Positions 33,343-41,424 of a stretch of DNA of 64,000 bases are shown here, in pieces. The DNA is from Actinomadura violacea (lineage in GTDB: Bacteria; Actinomycetota; Actinomycetes; Streptosporangiales; Streptosporangiaceae). Location of the stretch: the NCBI RefSeq assembly GCF_017573465.1, contig NZ_JAGEPF010000007.1:62001-126000 (forward strand), written 5' to 3'. A program made the translations under genes and the position numbers. The stretch's first letter is position 1. Every line of letters begins with the position of its first letter. The notes under the pieces are model-generated. The model did not search any database. It saw only the letters and a program-made list of their open reading frames with translations, and had not been told where the DNA came from.

Positions 33343-35483
33343 CCGCGGGCGGCGGGCCGGGGGAGGCGGGCGCCGCACCGCGGCTGCCCGCCGCCGCCCG
33401 CGAGCTCGCCGAGATCGCGCACACGCTCCGCGAGGCGTCCGCGCACGCCACGGCCGCGCTCGCCGATCCGCGGATCGCCGCCGCCGCGTGCCGCGCGCCG
33501 CGCGAGGGATGGCGCGCGCAGCGGGCGCTGGCCCGGGCCGTCACGAACCCCGCCGGGCTCGGCTGGGCGCCGTCGGGCGGCGCGCTCGGCGTGCTCGGCG
33601 CCAAGCTCGGCGGCTTCGCCGGCGCGACGAGCCTGCCCGTCTCCGTCATGACCACGTCGCTGCGGCTGCGCATCGCCGAGGTCGCGGCCGCCGAACCCGC
33701 GCTCGCCGAGGACCCGCTGGTACGCCGGCTGATCGAGGCGGCCGGCGAAGGCCGGGCCGGGGTGGCCGGTGCGCTGCGCGCCCTGATCGCCGACCGCGGG
33801 GCGGCGGGCGCGCTCACCGCGCTGTCCCCGGTCTTCAGCGAGGTCCTCGCCCTGCACGCGCTGCTCGACCGCAACCCGCTGAACGACCACACCGCCTGGC
33901 TCATCGCCACCGGCGCGGGCGCCGCGACCGCCGACCCGCTGACCGGGCTGAGCAACCGCGTCATCGCGCGCCTGGACCGCGGCCTGGGCGCCGCCGTGCG
34001 CACCGAGCCGACCGCGGCGGAGGCGGCGCGGTTCTGCCGGGACGCGTCCCTGCTCGGCCTGCTCGGTGATCTGACCGCGATCGGGCCGACCGGCCGCGCG
34101 CTGGTCCTCACCGTGCGCGGTCCCGACGACGTCGAGCGGTACGTCCTGCTGGCGCCCGGCATGCGGATGGGCGTGCCCGACGACGCCTCGCCCGCCGACC
34201 TGCTCGGCGCGTTCAGCAGCACCGTCCTGGACAGCGGCCCCTACAGCCGCTCCCTCGCCAAGGCGATCGCCGACCACCGGGTCCCCGCCGGCGCCGACCT
34301 CGCCCTCATCGGCCACAGCGCCGGCGGCGCCGCTGTCATGAGCCTGAGCCAGGACACCGCGCTCAACGCCCGGCACCGGCTCACCCACGTCATCGCGATC
34401 GGCTCGCCGATCGATTTCAAGCGACCCGCGAACCCCGCGACCTGGGTCGCCAGCATCACCAACCGGCACGACCTCATCCCGAGCCTCGACGGGCAGGGCA
34501 GCGGCAACTGCTTCGAGCGCCGGCCCGGCTGGTACGTCGTGGACTACACCGACCCGACGCACCTGTTCCCCGCCTGCCACAGCCTGGAGCAGTACGCCGC
34601 CAACATCGAGCACGACCTCCCCGAGGCCCGCGCGGAGATCGAGCAGCGCCTCGCTCCCTATTGCGGTCCCGTGGCCGAACGCCGGCTCTACCAGCTCTAC
34701 GACGACGCGCGCCGCCCGCCCGGCTTTCCCTTTCTCACCGTCGCCGACCGTCTCGAACCCACCCCCGACGGGCCGGTGGAGCTGCCCGCGCGCACGTCCG
34801 ACGCGTCGTCGCTGACGGCCTGGTTCACCATCGACGCCGCCTCGGCCGCCGCCGTGACCGGCGGCTGCGTCCCGGTGCGGGTCGGCCCATGGGCGCTGGC
34901 CGCGCTGCACGTCCACGACCACCGCGCGAGCACGCTCGGACCGCACCACGAGATCACCCTCGGCGTGCTGGTGCACGATCCGTGGTGCCCGCGGCCCGTC
35001 GGCGTCTGGTGGGACCTCCTGCGCCGCCCGCAGTTGCGCGGCGCGGGCCTGCGCACGCTCGCCACGGCGCTGAGCACCCCCGCCGCGGGCGCCGCCCACC
35101 GGAACGTGTGGAGCGACGATGCCTTCACCGCCCCGGTCGACGTCCACCTGGACGGCAGGACCGCTGCTCTCACCGTCGGCTCCCCGGACGCCCGCACGCT
35201 GACGCTCGCCGGAACGCTCGGCCCGAGCGGCCCGTGGCGCTCGGGCGACCTCGTCCTCTACTCCGTGCGGAAGGGCGCCGTGCTGCGCTCGCTCGTCCGC
35301 ACCCACGGACCGGCCCGCCTGTACCCGGCGCCGCGAACCCGGTTGCACGTCGGCGCCGCGGACAACGCCCTGGCCGACGGGCTGCGCGCCCTCGGCCTCG
35401 ACGAGGCCCGGCCCATCCTCTGCCACGGCAGCCCGCGCCGCCTCGTCCGGCGCGACGCGGGCGCCCTCGTCTTTCCCGCCTAG
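33339..35483 (+). CDS. Large serine lipase/esterase with a C-terminal acetoacetate-decarboxylase-like domain
   Basis: A 714-residue protein. Residues about 1-230 are Ala-rich and helical, with no known domain. Residues about 235-430 form an alpha/beta-hydrolase of the lipase-3 type: nucleophile Ser327 in LIGHSAGGAA, probable Asp378 in NRHDLIPS and His414 in PACHSLEQYA. Residues about 470-714 look like the acetoacetate-decarboxylase beta fold (VPVRVGPWALAALHVHDHRA, then HHEITLGVLVHDP), a tentative call. No signal peptide. The ATG overlaps the dioxygenase TGA. It may free fatty acid for the upstream enzymes or act on their product. Confidence 0.8.
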   Translation: MTAGGGPGEAGAAPRLPAAARELAEIAHTLREASAHATAALADPRIAAAACRAPREGWRAQRALARAVTNPAGLGWAPSGGALGVLGAKLGGFAGATSLPVSVMTTSLRLRIAEVAAAEPALAEDPLVRRLIEAAGEGRAGVAGALRALIADRGAAGALTALSPVFSEVLALHALLDRNPLNDHTAWLIATGAGAATADPLTGLSNRVIARLDRGLGAAVRTEPTAAEAARFCRDASLLGLLGDLTAIGPTGRALVLTVRGPDDVERYVLLAPGMRMGVPDDASPADLLGAFSSTVLDSGPYSRSLAKAIADHRVPAGADLALIGHSAGGAAVMSLSQDTALNARHRLTHVIAIGSPIDFKRPANPATWVASITNRHDLIPSLDGQGSGNCFERRPGWYVVDYTDPTHLFPACHSLEQYAANIEHDLPEARAEIEQRLAPYCGPVAERRLYQLYDDARRPPGFPFLTVADRLEPTPDGPVELPARTSDASSLTAWFTIDAASAAAVTGGCVPVRVGPWALAALHVHDHRASTLGPHHEITLGVLVHDPWCPRPVGVWWDLLRRPQLRGAGLRTLATALSTPAAGAAHRNVWSDDAFTAPVDVHLDGRTAALTVGSPDARTLTLAGTLGPSGPWRSGDLVLYSVRKGAVLRSLVRTHGPARLYPAPRTRLHVGAADNALADGLRALGLDEARPILCHGSPRRLVRRDAGALVFPA

Positions 35484-35492
35484 GAGGCCGCC

Positions 35493-35801
35493 TTGCCCAC
35501 TCGCCGCCGCCCGGTCGCCGACGCCGCCGCGCTGCTGCTCTCCGACGTCGAGGCCGTCGACCGCGCCACGGCCCGCCTGCGCGTCCTCATGCGGCGGCTC
35601 CAGGACGTCCAGGAGACCCCGCCATGGTTCGCCGCCGTCATCGACGCCCACATCACGGCCGCGACGATCGCCGCCGCGGACCTGGCGCGCGCGGCGTCCT
35701 GCCTGCGCGCCCTCTCCGAATCTCGCGCACCGGACGGCGCGAAGCCGGAGGGGACGACGGTCCCGCCCCCGCTTGAGCACGACCGACGGCTGCCGGAATA
35801 G
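35493..35801 (+). CDS. Small helical protein ending the P450/dioxygenase/lipase operon
   Basis: A 102-residue protein, mostly alpha-helical (about 8-78), with a charged C-terminal tail. The TTG at 35493 lies five bases after TAGGAGG and ten bases after the lipase stop, so it belongs to the operon. No family recognised; it could be an accessory or a dimerising scaffold. Confidence 0.6.
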   Translation: MPTRRRPVADAAALLLSDVEAVDRATARLRVLMRRLQDVQETPPWFAAVIDAHITAATIAAADLARAASCLRALSESRAPDGAKPEGTTVPPPLEHDRRLPE

Positions 35802-35818
35802 CCGTCTACGGTGGGCGG

Positions 35819-37111
35819 ATGAGGATGGAGATCGCTGAGGTCGAGGGGTGGCTGCGGGAGCGGCTGCCGGGGCTGGCGGAGCAGTACGAGGTGCCGGGGG
35901 TGGCGGTCGCCGTCGACGCCGGCGGGCGGGTCGTCGAGGCGGCGGCCGGGGTGCTGAGCACGGCGACGGGGGTGGAGGCGACGGTCGACTCCGTCTTCCA
36001 GATCGGGTCGATCACCAAGCCGCTGACGGCGACGCTGGTGATGGGCCTCGTCGCTGAGGGGCTGGTGGAGCTCGACGCGCCGGTGGACAGCTACCTGCCC
36101 GGGTTCCGGAAGGCGACCGTCCGGCAGCTGCTGTGCCACACGGCCGGGTTCGAAGGGGACGTGTTCACCGACACGGGCAAAGGCGACGACTGCCTGAAGA
36201 GGTATGTGGAACTGCTGGCCGACGTGCCGCAGCTCTTCGAGCCGGGGGAGATGTTCTCCTACAACAACGCGGGCTTCAGCGTGCTCGGGCGAATCGTCGA
36301 GGTGGTGCGGGGCGAGCCGTTCGACCGGTGCATTCGGAACCACCTGTTCACGCCTCTGGGCATGACGCACGCGGCGTGCGATCCGTACGAGGCGATCCTG
36401 CATCGCGCGGCGGTGGGGCACATCGGCGGGCGGCCCGTCCCGGTCTGGGCGCTGCCGCGCTCGAACGCCCCCGCCGGGTCGATGCTCGCCATGACCCCGC
36501 GCGACCTGCTGGCCTTCGCCCGCGCGCATCTCACCGACGAGGGACTGCAGGCCATGCGGGAACCGCAGGTCACCCTCCCGGACATCGGCTGGGGGACGGC
36601 CTGGGGCCTGGGCTGGGAGCTCTACGACCTGCCGGGCGGCCCGATGTTCGGCCACGACGGCAACACCATCGGGCAGTCGGCCGTCCTCCGGGTCGACCCG
36701 ACCCGCGACGTGTGCGTTGCGGTCTTCACCAACGGCGGCGACCGCAAGCCGCTGATGAAGGAGATCCTCGGCAGGGTCGTCGAGACGCCCGCGAAGCCCG
36801 TCCCGGACTCCACCGTGCGCCCGGACGCCAGGCGCTACGAGGGCGTCTACCAGTCGAGCACGAGCCGGACCACGGTGAGCGCGGACGAACGGGGACGGCT
36901 GTGGCTCGACCAGGTCCCCCTCGGCTTCGCAGTCGAGGCCGGCGACGAGCCGTACCGGACGGAACTCCTCGGCTGGCGCGGGGACTCCCTGCTCCCCGCG
37001 GAACCCGGCCACGGACCCGTCGCATTCCTCGGAGACGACGGCGAGGGACGCGCGCGCTACCTGCACACTGGCCGAGCCGACCTCCGCGCGCCCGAACGAA
37101 CCGAACCCTGA
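35819..37111 (+). CDS. Serine hydrolase, beta-lactamase/D-Ala-D-Ala carboxypeptidase class C-like
   Basis: A 430-residue serine hydrolase of the beta-lactamase class C/esterase family. SxxK is in GSITKPLTA (about 63-66), YxN in FSYNNAGFSVLG (about 143-145), and the third motif is the HDG-type FGHDGNTIG (about 279). The C-terminal lipocalin-like segment (about 330-425) is common in this family. No signal peptide, so a cytoplasmic esterase or peptidase is more likely than an antibiotic resistance enzyme. It starts 18 bases after the helical protein and could be read through from the same operon. A hairpin follows at 37211-37235. Confidence 0.87.
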   Translation: MRMEIAEVEGWLRERLPGLAEQYEVPGVAVAVDAGGRVVEAAAGVLSTATGVEATVDSVFQIGSITKPLTATLVMGLVAEGLVELDAPVDSYLPGFRKATVRQLLCHTAGFEGDVFTDTGKGDDCLKRYVELLADVPQLFEPGEMFSYNNAGFSVLGRIVEVVRGEPFDRCIRNHLFTPLGMTHAACDPYEAILHRAAVGHIGGRPVPVWALPRSNAPAGSMLAMTPRDLLAFARAHLTDEGLQAMREPQVTLPDIGWGTAWGLGWELYDLPGGPMFGHDGNTIGQSAVLRVDPTRDVCVAVFTNGGDRKPLMKEILGRVVETPAKPVPDSTVRPDARRYEGVYQSSTSRTTVSADERGRLWLDQVPLGFAVEAGDEPYRTELLGWRGDSLLPAEPGHGPVAFLGDDGEGRARYLHTGRADLRAPERTEP

Positions 37112-37210
37112 GACCCACCGACTCGCTCAGGTGCGGGAGGTTCCGGTAAACGCGGACGGTCCGCACAGCAGTGGGGCACCGCTCAGTGGGTGCCCGTCGA
37201 ACGACAACTG

Positions 37211-37235
37211 GCCCCACCTCCGTCAGGGGTGGGGC
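37211..37235. terminator. Hairpin after the beta-lactamase-like gene
   Basis: GCCCCACC (37211-37218) pairs with GGTGGGGC (37228-37235) around a nine-base loop, 100 bases after the stop codon. It probably ends this transcript. Confidence 0.6.
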
Positions 37236-37582
37236 GAGTTGTTACCAAGGGGCGCAGACGAAAGTCCTAGCCCCACGGTACGAAACAGCCCGGGAGCAGC
37301 GAGCTCCTGGGGTCTTCGCCGTTACGAAGGCCACCCTTCTGTGACCGCTGGGACCGAAGGTGCAGGCGTGTAGCAGAGCGGCGCGCTCTTTGGGTCCAGC
37401 TTGTGGTGGTGTGGCCGGGCGCCCAGAACGTCGGGCCGGCTCCGTCGCCTACCGGCACCAGGTCGTCTTCGAGGAAGTCGTCCGCCGGCCGGGGCTGGAC
37501 CGGACGATTCTCCGGCGCCGAGGTTTCCGCTTGAACGCCTACACGCGTGGCGGTTCGCCGTTTTCGGTGGTGCGGTGATCGG
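37236..37582. other. Gene-poor stretch with no convincing feature
   Basis: Including the terminator, 470 bases (37112-37582) separate the hydrolase from the TetR gene. Several short reading frames exist on both strands, but none has a ribosome site with a plausible protein. Codon-position GC looks uneven compared with neighbours. It could be decayed coding DNA; no tRNA or transposase motif is visible. Confidence 0.4.
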
Positions 37583-38224
37583 TCAGGCACTGTGAGCGGG
37601 GCCGGTGAGGCCGTGTCGCAGCAGCCCGGTGAGGGTGCCGATCGCCTCGTCGTCGGTAAGGGAGCGGCCGGCCGGCTCGCCTTTCCCGGTGAGCCAGACC
37701 GCGCAGAACCCTTCCAGTAGCGCGTTGAACGCTGACGCCAGGACGACGGGGGTGCCGGGCAGGTCGAACCCGGCGATCTTGAGCCGCTGGAGGTGTTCGC
37801 GCATGGTCTGGAGTTGGGCGTGCCGGATCTGGGCGAGGCGCTCGGCGAACTCCGGGTCGACCAGTGCGGCTTGGCCGAGCGCCTGGATCTCGGGCAGGTG
37901 CGCCTTGTAGGTGTGCCAGTACGCGGCCACCCGGGCGCGCAGGGCGGGCTCGGCCGACAGGTCGTCGCCGGCCTCGTGGGCGGAGAGTTCCCGGCCGGCT
38001 TGGGCGAGCCAGTCCGACAGCAGTGCCTGCAGCACGTCCTGCTTGCCGGTGAAGTGCTTGTAGAAGGAGCCCGCGGAACGTCCCGCCTCGGCCGTGATGT
38101 CGGTGATCTTGGCGTTGAGGTAGCCGTCGCGGGCGAACACGCGGCGGGCGGCCTCCTTCAGGGCGATCTCGGTCTGCGCGGCCTTCTGCCTCCGGCTCGC
38201 AGGCGTCGGTTCGGATGCGGACAC
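37583..38224 (-). CDS. TetR family transcriptional regulator
   Basis: A 213-residue TetR repressor. The helix-turn-helix (about 15-62) includes ALKEAARRVFARDGYLNAK and SAGSFYKHFTGKQ. The helical C-domain has a TetR_C-like pattern. The GTG at 38224 lies five bases after AAGGGGG. It is divergent from an alpha/beta-hydrolase with three adjoining palindromes in the gap (38254-38300), so it most likely represses itself and the hydrolase. Confidence 0.9.
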   Translation of the reverse strand: MSASEPTPASRRQKAAQTEIALKEAARRVFARDGYLNAKITDITAEAGRSAGSFYKHFTGKQDVLQALLSDWLAQAGRELSAHEAGDDLSAEPALRARVAAYWHTYKAHLPEIQALGQAALVDPEFAERLAQIRHAQLQTMREHLQRLKIAGFDLPGTPVVLASAFNALLEGFCAVWLTGKGEPAGRSLTDDEAIGTLTGLLRHGLTGPAHSA

Positions 38225-38253
38225 ACGGCCCCCTTGACGGACGGGCGACTTTG

Positions 38254-38300
38254 AGTGAATCATGATTCACTGAATCTAGATTCATCGAATCATCATTCAG
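38254..38300. promoter_or_regulatory. Array of three adjoining TetR-type palindromes
   Basis: AGTGAATCATGATTCACT (38254-38271) is a perfect 18-bp palindrome. TGAATCTAGATTCA (38271-38284) is a perfect 14-bp one. GAATCATCATTC (38287-38298) is a degenerate third. They follow with a period of about 15-16 bases, in the only AT-rich stretch nearby. Likely cooperative binding sites of the adjacent TetR protein. Confidence 0.7.
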
Positions 38301-38331
38301 GCACAGTATGACCCACCGGAAGGGTGGAGCC

Positions 38332-39210
38332 ATGGGCAAGGCACGCAACGGCGACGTCGAACTCGCCTACGAGACCTTCGGCAGTCCGCGGGGCGCACCG
38401 TTGCTGCTGATCAGCGGTACCGGGGTGCAGATGCTGGTCTTCCCCGAAGACCTCTGCGGCGCGCTGGCCGACCTCGGCTTCCAGGTCGCCAGGTTCGACA
38501 ACCGTGACACCGGCCTGTCCACGCACCTGACCGAGATGCCGGCACCCGGCTGGCTCACGACCGTGATCCGACCCTCTTCGGCGCCGTACCGGCTGGAGGA
38601 CATGGCCGAGGACGCCCTCGCGGTGCTGGACGCCCTCGGCTGGGAGTCCGCGCACCTGGTCGGCACCTCACTGGGCGGAATGATCGCCCAGACGCTCGCC
38701 CTCCGGCACCCCACCCGGGTGCGCACCCTCACCTCGGTCATGTCCACCCCCGCCGCCCGGCTCGGCACCATGCCCAAGATCACCACCCTTAAAGCGATCA
38801 TGAAACTCTCCGCCATGCCGGTCACCGGCCCGGACCAGGCGGCCCGGGAGGCGGTCGCGATGAGAAGGCTCATCGGTTCTCCGCGCTACCCGTTCGACGA
38901 GAAGGAAGTGGGCGACATCGGCCGACGCTCCTATGAGCGCCACCCCGGCAGCCCCGAAGCCGACGCACGTCAACGCGCCGCCGTCACCGCCTCCGGAGAC
39001 CGGCGCAAGGCGCTGACCACGCTGCGCATCCCCACCCTCGTCCTGCACGGCGAGGACGACCCGGTCATCCGGCTCAAAGGCGGCCGGGCGACCGCGGCGG
39101 CCGTCCCCGGCGCACGCCTGGTCACCTACCCCGGCATGGGCCACGACCTGCCCCGCCAACTCTGGCCGTCCATGCTCGAGCAGATCCGAACCCTTGCCTT
39201 CCCGCAATGA
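38332..39210 (+). CDS. Alpha/beta-hydrolase
   Basis: A 292-residue soluble hydrolase. The oxyanion region is LLLISGTGVQ, the nucleophile elbow is VGTSLGGMIAQ (Ser about 116), the acid is in LVLHGEDDPVIR (about 240) and the histidine is in YPGMGHDLP (about 272). A FDNRDTGLS segment is typical of the esterase/aclacinomycin methylesterase-like subgroup. The ATG at 38332 follows GTGGAG. The palindrome array upstream indicates control by the divergent TetR. Substrate unknown. Confidence 0.9.
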   Translation: MGKARNGDVELAYETFGSPRGAPLLLISGTGVQMLVFPEDLCGALADLGFQVARFDNRDTGLSTHLTEMPAPGWLTTVIRPSSAPYRLEDMAEDALAVLDALGWESAHLVGTSLGGMIAQTLALRHPTRVRTLTSVMSTPAARLGTMPKITTLKAIMKLSAMPVTGPDQAAREAVAMRRLIGSPRYPFDEKEVGDIGRRSYERHPGSPEADARQRAAVTASGDRRKALTTLRIPTLVLHGEDDPVIRLKGGRATAAAVPGARLVTYPGMGHDLPRQLWPSMLEQIRTLAFPQ

Positions 39211-39293
39211 CAGATCATCACTCAGCCACCAGATGGGGCCAGAGCCAGTTCATCGGGTGGGACCAAGAGCCGCGCGTCAAACCACCGCGCACC

Positions 39294-39914
39294 TCACCGG
39301 AGGGGGACGACGATCGCCCCAGCGCGGTGTCCCGTTTCCGCCTCGTCCAGCATGAGGGCGGCCAGTGACGCGCGGGAGATCCGAGGCGGTAGCAAAGGGC
39401 GCTTCAGATCCGCGAGCGGCACGGTGTGGCGAGTGGGGCTGATGGGTCCGGCGGCCAGGTCCGGGGCGTGAAAGACGGTGGCGCCCGCCTTCAGCGCGAC
39501 TTGGTCGGCCTGTGCCTTCTCGGCGAGTTCCTTGCCCACCGCCAGGCGCATGATCGCCTGGTAGATCCGCCCGCCCGCATTGGTCGACACGCCTGATCCC
39601 AGGGCGCCCAGCCACACGGTGCGGACGCGAGCCTCGGCGAGGACGTCCGCCCCTGCGAGCAGGGCGCCCGGGCCGTCGCCCTTGCTGATGCCGATCGCCG
39701 AGACGACCGCGTCGGCGTCGCTCACGTCCGGGAAGGTCTCCGGCAGGCGGACGTCCGCCTGCCGGATCTCGATCTGCCCTGCTCCGGCGGACGCGGGCGC
39801 CGCGTACCGGTCCGGGGCGCGGACGAAGGCCACGACCTGGTGGCCGCGCTCGAGTGCCTGGTCCACGAGCAGCCGGCCGACCTTGCCGGACGCGCCGAGT
39901 ACCGCGATGCGCAT
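39294..39914 (-). CDS. NAD(P)-binding protein, atypical SDR (NmrA/YwnB-like)
   Basis: A 206-residue single-domain Rossmann protein. The nucleotide motif is VLGASGKVGRLLVDQALERG (about 4-23) followed by VVAFVRAPDRY, the pattern of NmrA/NAD(P)H-binding atypical SDRs. DADAVVSAIG closes the fourth strand. There is no YxxxK pair, so it may be a redox sensor or an isomerase rather than a dehydrogenase. Two identical 17-bp repeats lie upstream between it and the TetR gene at 40051, which probably controls it. Confidence 0.87.
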   Translation of the reverse strand: MRIAVLGASGKVGRLLVDQALERGHQVVAFVRAPDRYAAPASAGAGQIEIRQADVRLPETFPDVSDADAVVSAIGISKGDGPGALLAGADVLAEARVRTVWLGALGSGVSTNAGGRIYQAIMRLAVGKELAEKAQADQVALKAGATVFHAPDLAAGPISPTRHTVPLADLKRPLLPPRISRASLAALMLDEAETGHRAGAIVVPLR

Positions 39915-39932
39915 GATGGATCCACCCCTAAC

Positions 39933-39972
39933 TGAACAACTGTTGGTTACATGAGTGAACAACTGTTGGTTA
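39933..39972. promoter_or_regulatory. Two identical 17-bp repeats upstream of the NAD(P)-binding gene and TetR gene
   Basis: TGAACAACTGTTGGTTA occurs at 39933-39949 and again at 39956-39972, a 23-base period. Each has the small dyad CAAC-T-GTTG at its centre. They begin 19 bases upstream of the NAD(P)-binding gene. Likely operators of the TetR protein at 40051. Confidence 0.65.
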
Positions 39973-40050
39973 GCGATGTCAACCCGGCCGCCGGGTAAGG
40001 TGAACAGCCGTTGCCGATCGTTCGCGCAGGGCAGGGCAGGGGAGGGGCGA

Positions 40051-40737
40051 GTGCCTGAGGAGCGGGCCGCTACCCGCAGGCGCAACCCGCGAGGGCAGGG
40101 GCAGGTGCTCCGCGCCCAGCTGGTGGAGGCCGCGGCAAAGCTCCTGGCCACTCTCGACCATCCGGAGACGCTGACGCTGCGGCAGGTCGCGCGCGAGGTC
40201 GGCGTCGCGCCGGCCAGCATCTACGGCCACTTTCCGGACCTGAGCGCACTGATCCAGCACGTACTGCGGCTGCGCTACGACGAGCTGGCCCGGCTGATGG
40301 GCGAGGCCGCCCGGTCGGCCGCGGACCCGCTGGACGATCTCGTGGCCCGGTGCGCGGCATATGTGCACTGGGGAGTTGAACAGCCCGGCCACTACCGGAC
40401 CCTCTTCGGGAGCCGTATGCCCGCCGACCTCGTCCCGGGATCGGCTCACGGCGCCGGCGCCGACCTGCTCGAGTCCGTCGTCGTCTCCCTGGCGGCCGTC
40501 ACCGACCCGGACGGGACCCGGACGACGGAGGAGCAGCGGTGGCAGGCCGGCCTGCTGCTCTGGACGGCGATGCACGGCCTGATCACCCTCTACAACGACC
40601 ACGGGAACGTCCCATGGCCGTCCGTGGACGGCCTGCTCGCAGAACTGATCGGCCTGCACGCCGCACGACCGGCGATCGAGATCGCGGAGCACCTCGCCCG
40701 GAACCGTCCGAGCCGCCGGGACTTCAGCCCCGACTGA
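40051..40737 (+). CDS. TetR family transcriptional regulator
   Basis: A 228-residue TetR protein with an Arg-rich N-terminal arm. The helix-turn-helix (about 20-70) includes LRAQLVEAAAKLLATLD and VAPASIYGHFPDLSAL. The ligand domain has the WHG/TetR_C_33-like pattern (AAYVHWGVEQPGHYRTLFG). The GTG at 40051 is close behind GGGGAGGGG. It is divergent from the NAD(P)-binding protein and shares the repeats at 39933-39972 with it. Confidence 0.89.
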   Translation: MPEERAATRRRNPRGQGQVLRAQLVEAAAKLLATLDHPETLTLRQVAREVGVAPASIYGHFPDLSALIQHVLRLRYDELARLMGEAARSAADPLDDLVARCAAYVHWGVEQPGHYRTLFGSRMPADLVPGSAHGAGADLLESVVVSLAAVTDPDGTRTTEEQRWQAGLLLWTAMHGLITLYNDHGNVPWPSVDGLLAELIGLHAARPAIEIAEHLARNRPSRRDFSPD

Positions 40738-40824
40738 GGCTCCGGGGCGGGCGAGGCTCAGGTCAGGCCGACCTTTCCCTCGGCGGCACGGCGGTCGCGA
40801 TCGCCGTGCCCGCGTCGGTCCGGC

Positions 40825-41424
40825 TCAGCGGACTCGGTCGTAGACCATGGCGACCTCGCCCAGTTCGCCGGTCTCCAGCCGTGTGAGCGTCCACCGCGTA
40901 GAGGGCACGCCGTCGTCGAACAGCCGCGGGCCGCCTCCGGCGATCTCGGGGCAGATCAGGAGATAGAGCCGGTCAAGCAGGTCCGCCGCCACGAGCGGCT
41001 TGATGACGCTGGCGCTGCTGTTGACGAGGATGTCGCCCTCGCCGGTGGCCTTGAGGTCGGTGACGACGTCCGCGGCGGGGGCGTTCACCAGCCGGGTGCG
41101 TTCCCACGGCGACTCGGTCAGTGTGGTCGACAGGACGACCTTCTCCGTGTCGACCAGCCACTTCGCGTATCCGCGATCGCGCGGGTCGGCGTTCTCGTCC
41201 TCGGCGACCGACGGCCAGTACCCCAGGAACCCCTCGGCATTGACGCGGCCGAGCAGCGCCGTCGTCGCGCCCTCCCGGATGCGGGTGAGGTGGTCCCGCG
41301 CGACCTCGGTGGCCACATACGGAGCGATCGCCCCGAAATCGCCGGGCCCGCCGGGGCCGATGTAGCGCCCGTCGAGAGTGAGGGCCAGGTTCGCGGTGAC
41401 CTTGCGGGCGGTCGAGTCGGTCAT
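40825..41424 (-). CDS. Dihydrofolate reductase family protein (RibD C-terminal-like)
   Basis: A 199-residue protein with the dihydrofolate reductase/RibD_C fold: KVTANLALTLDGRYIG at the start, TTALLGRVNAEGF in the middle and GEGDILVNSSASVIKPLV near the cofactor site. Such proteins are NAD(P)H-dependent reductases of unknown substrate. The ATG overlaps the TGA of the upstream ArsR-AHSA1 gene (ATGA) and AAGGAG precedes it. The pair resembles actinobacterial modules in which a sensor-repressor controls a reductase. Confidence 0.87.
   Translation of the reverse strand: MTDSTARKVTANLALTLDGRYIGPGGPGDFGAIAPYVATEVARDHLTRIREGATTALLGRVNAEGFLGYWPSVAEDENADPRDRGYAKWLVDTEKVVLSTTLTESPWERTRLVNAPAADVVTDLKATGEGDILVNSSASVIKPLVAADLLDRLYLLICPEIAGGGPRLFDDGVPSTRWTLTRLETGELGEVAMVYDRVR

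Noticed and set aside
31485..35483. A 1332-residue fusion covering P450, dioxygenase and lipase
   Set aside because: The first 618 codons are out-of-frame shadows of the P450 and dioxygenase genes. The lipase has its own ATG at 33339 with ATGA overlap.
35819..37111. Antibiotic beta-lactamase
   Set aside because: SxxK, YxN and HDG motifs occur throughout esterases and peptidases of this family; there is no signal peptide, so a resistance role is not supported.
37267..37590. Short minus-strand frame in the gene-poor stretch
   Set aside because: No ribosome site, no domain pattern and composition unlike the neighbouring genes.
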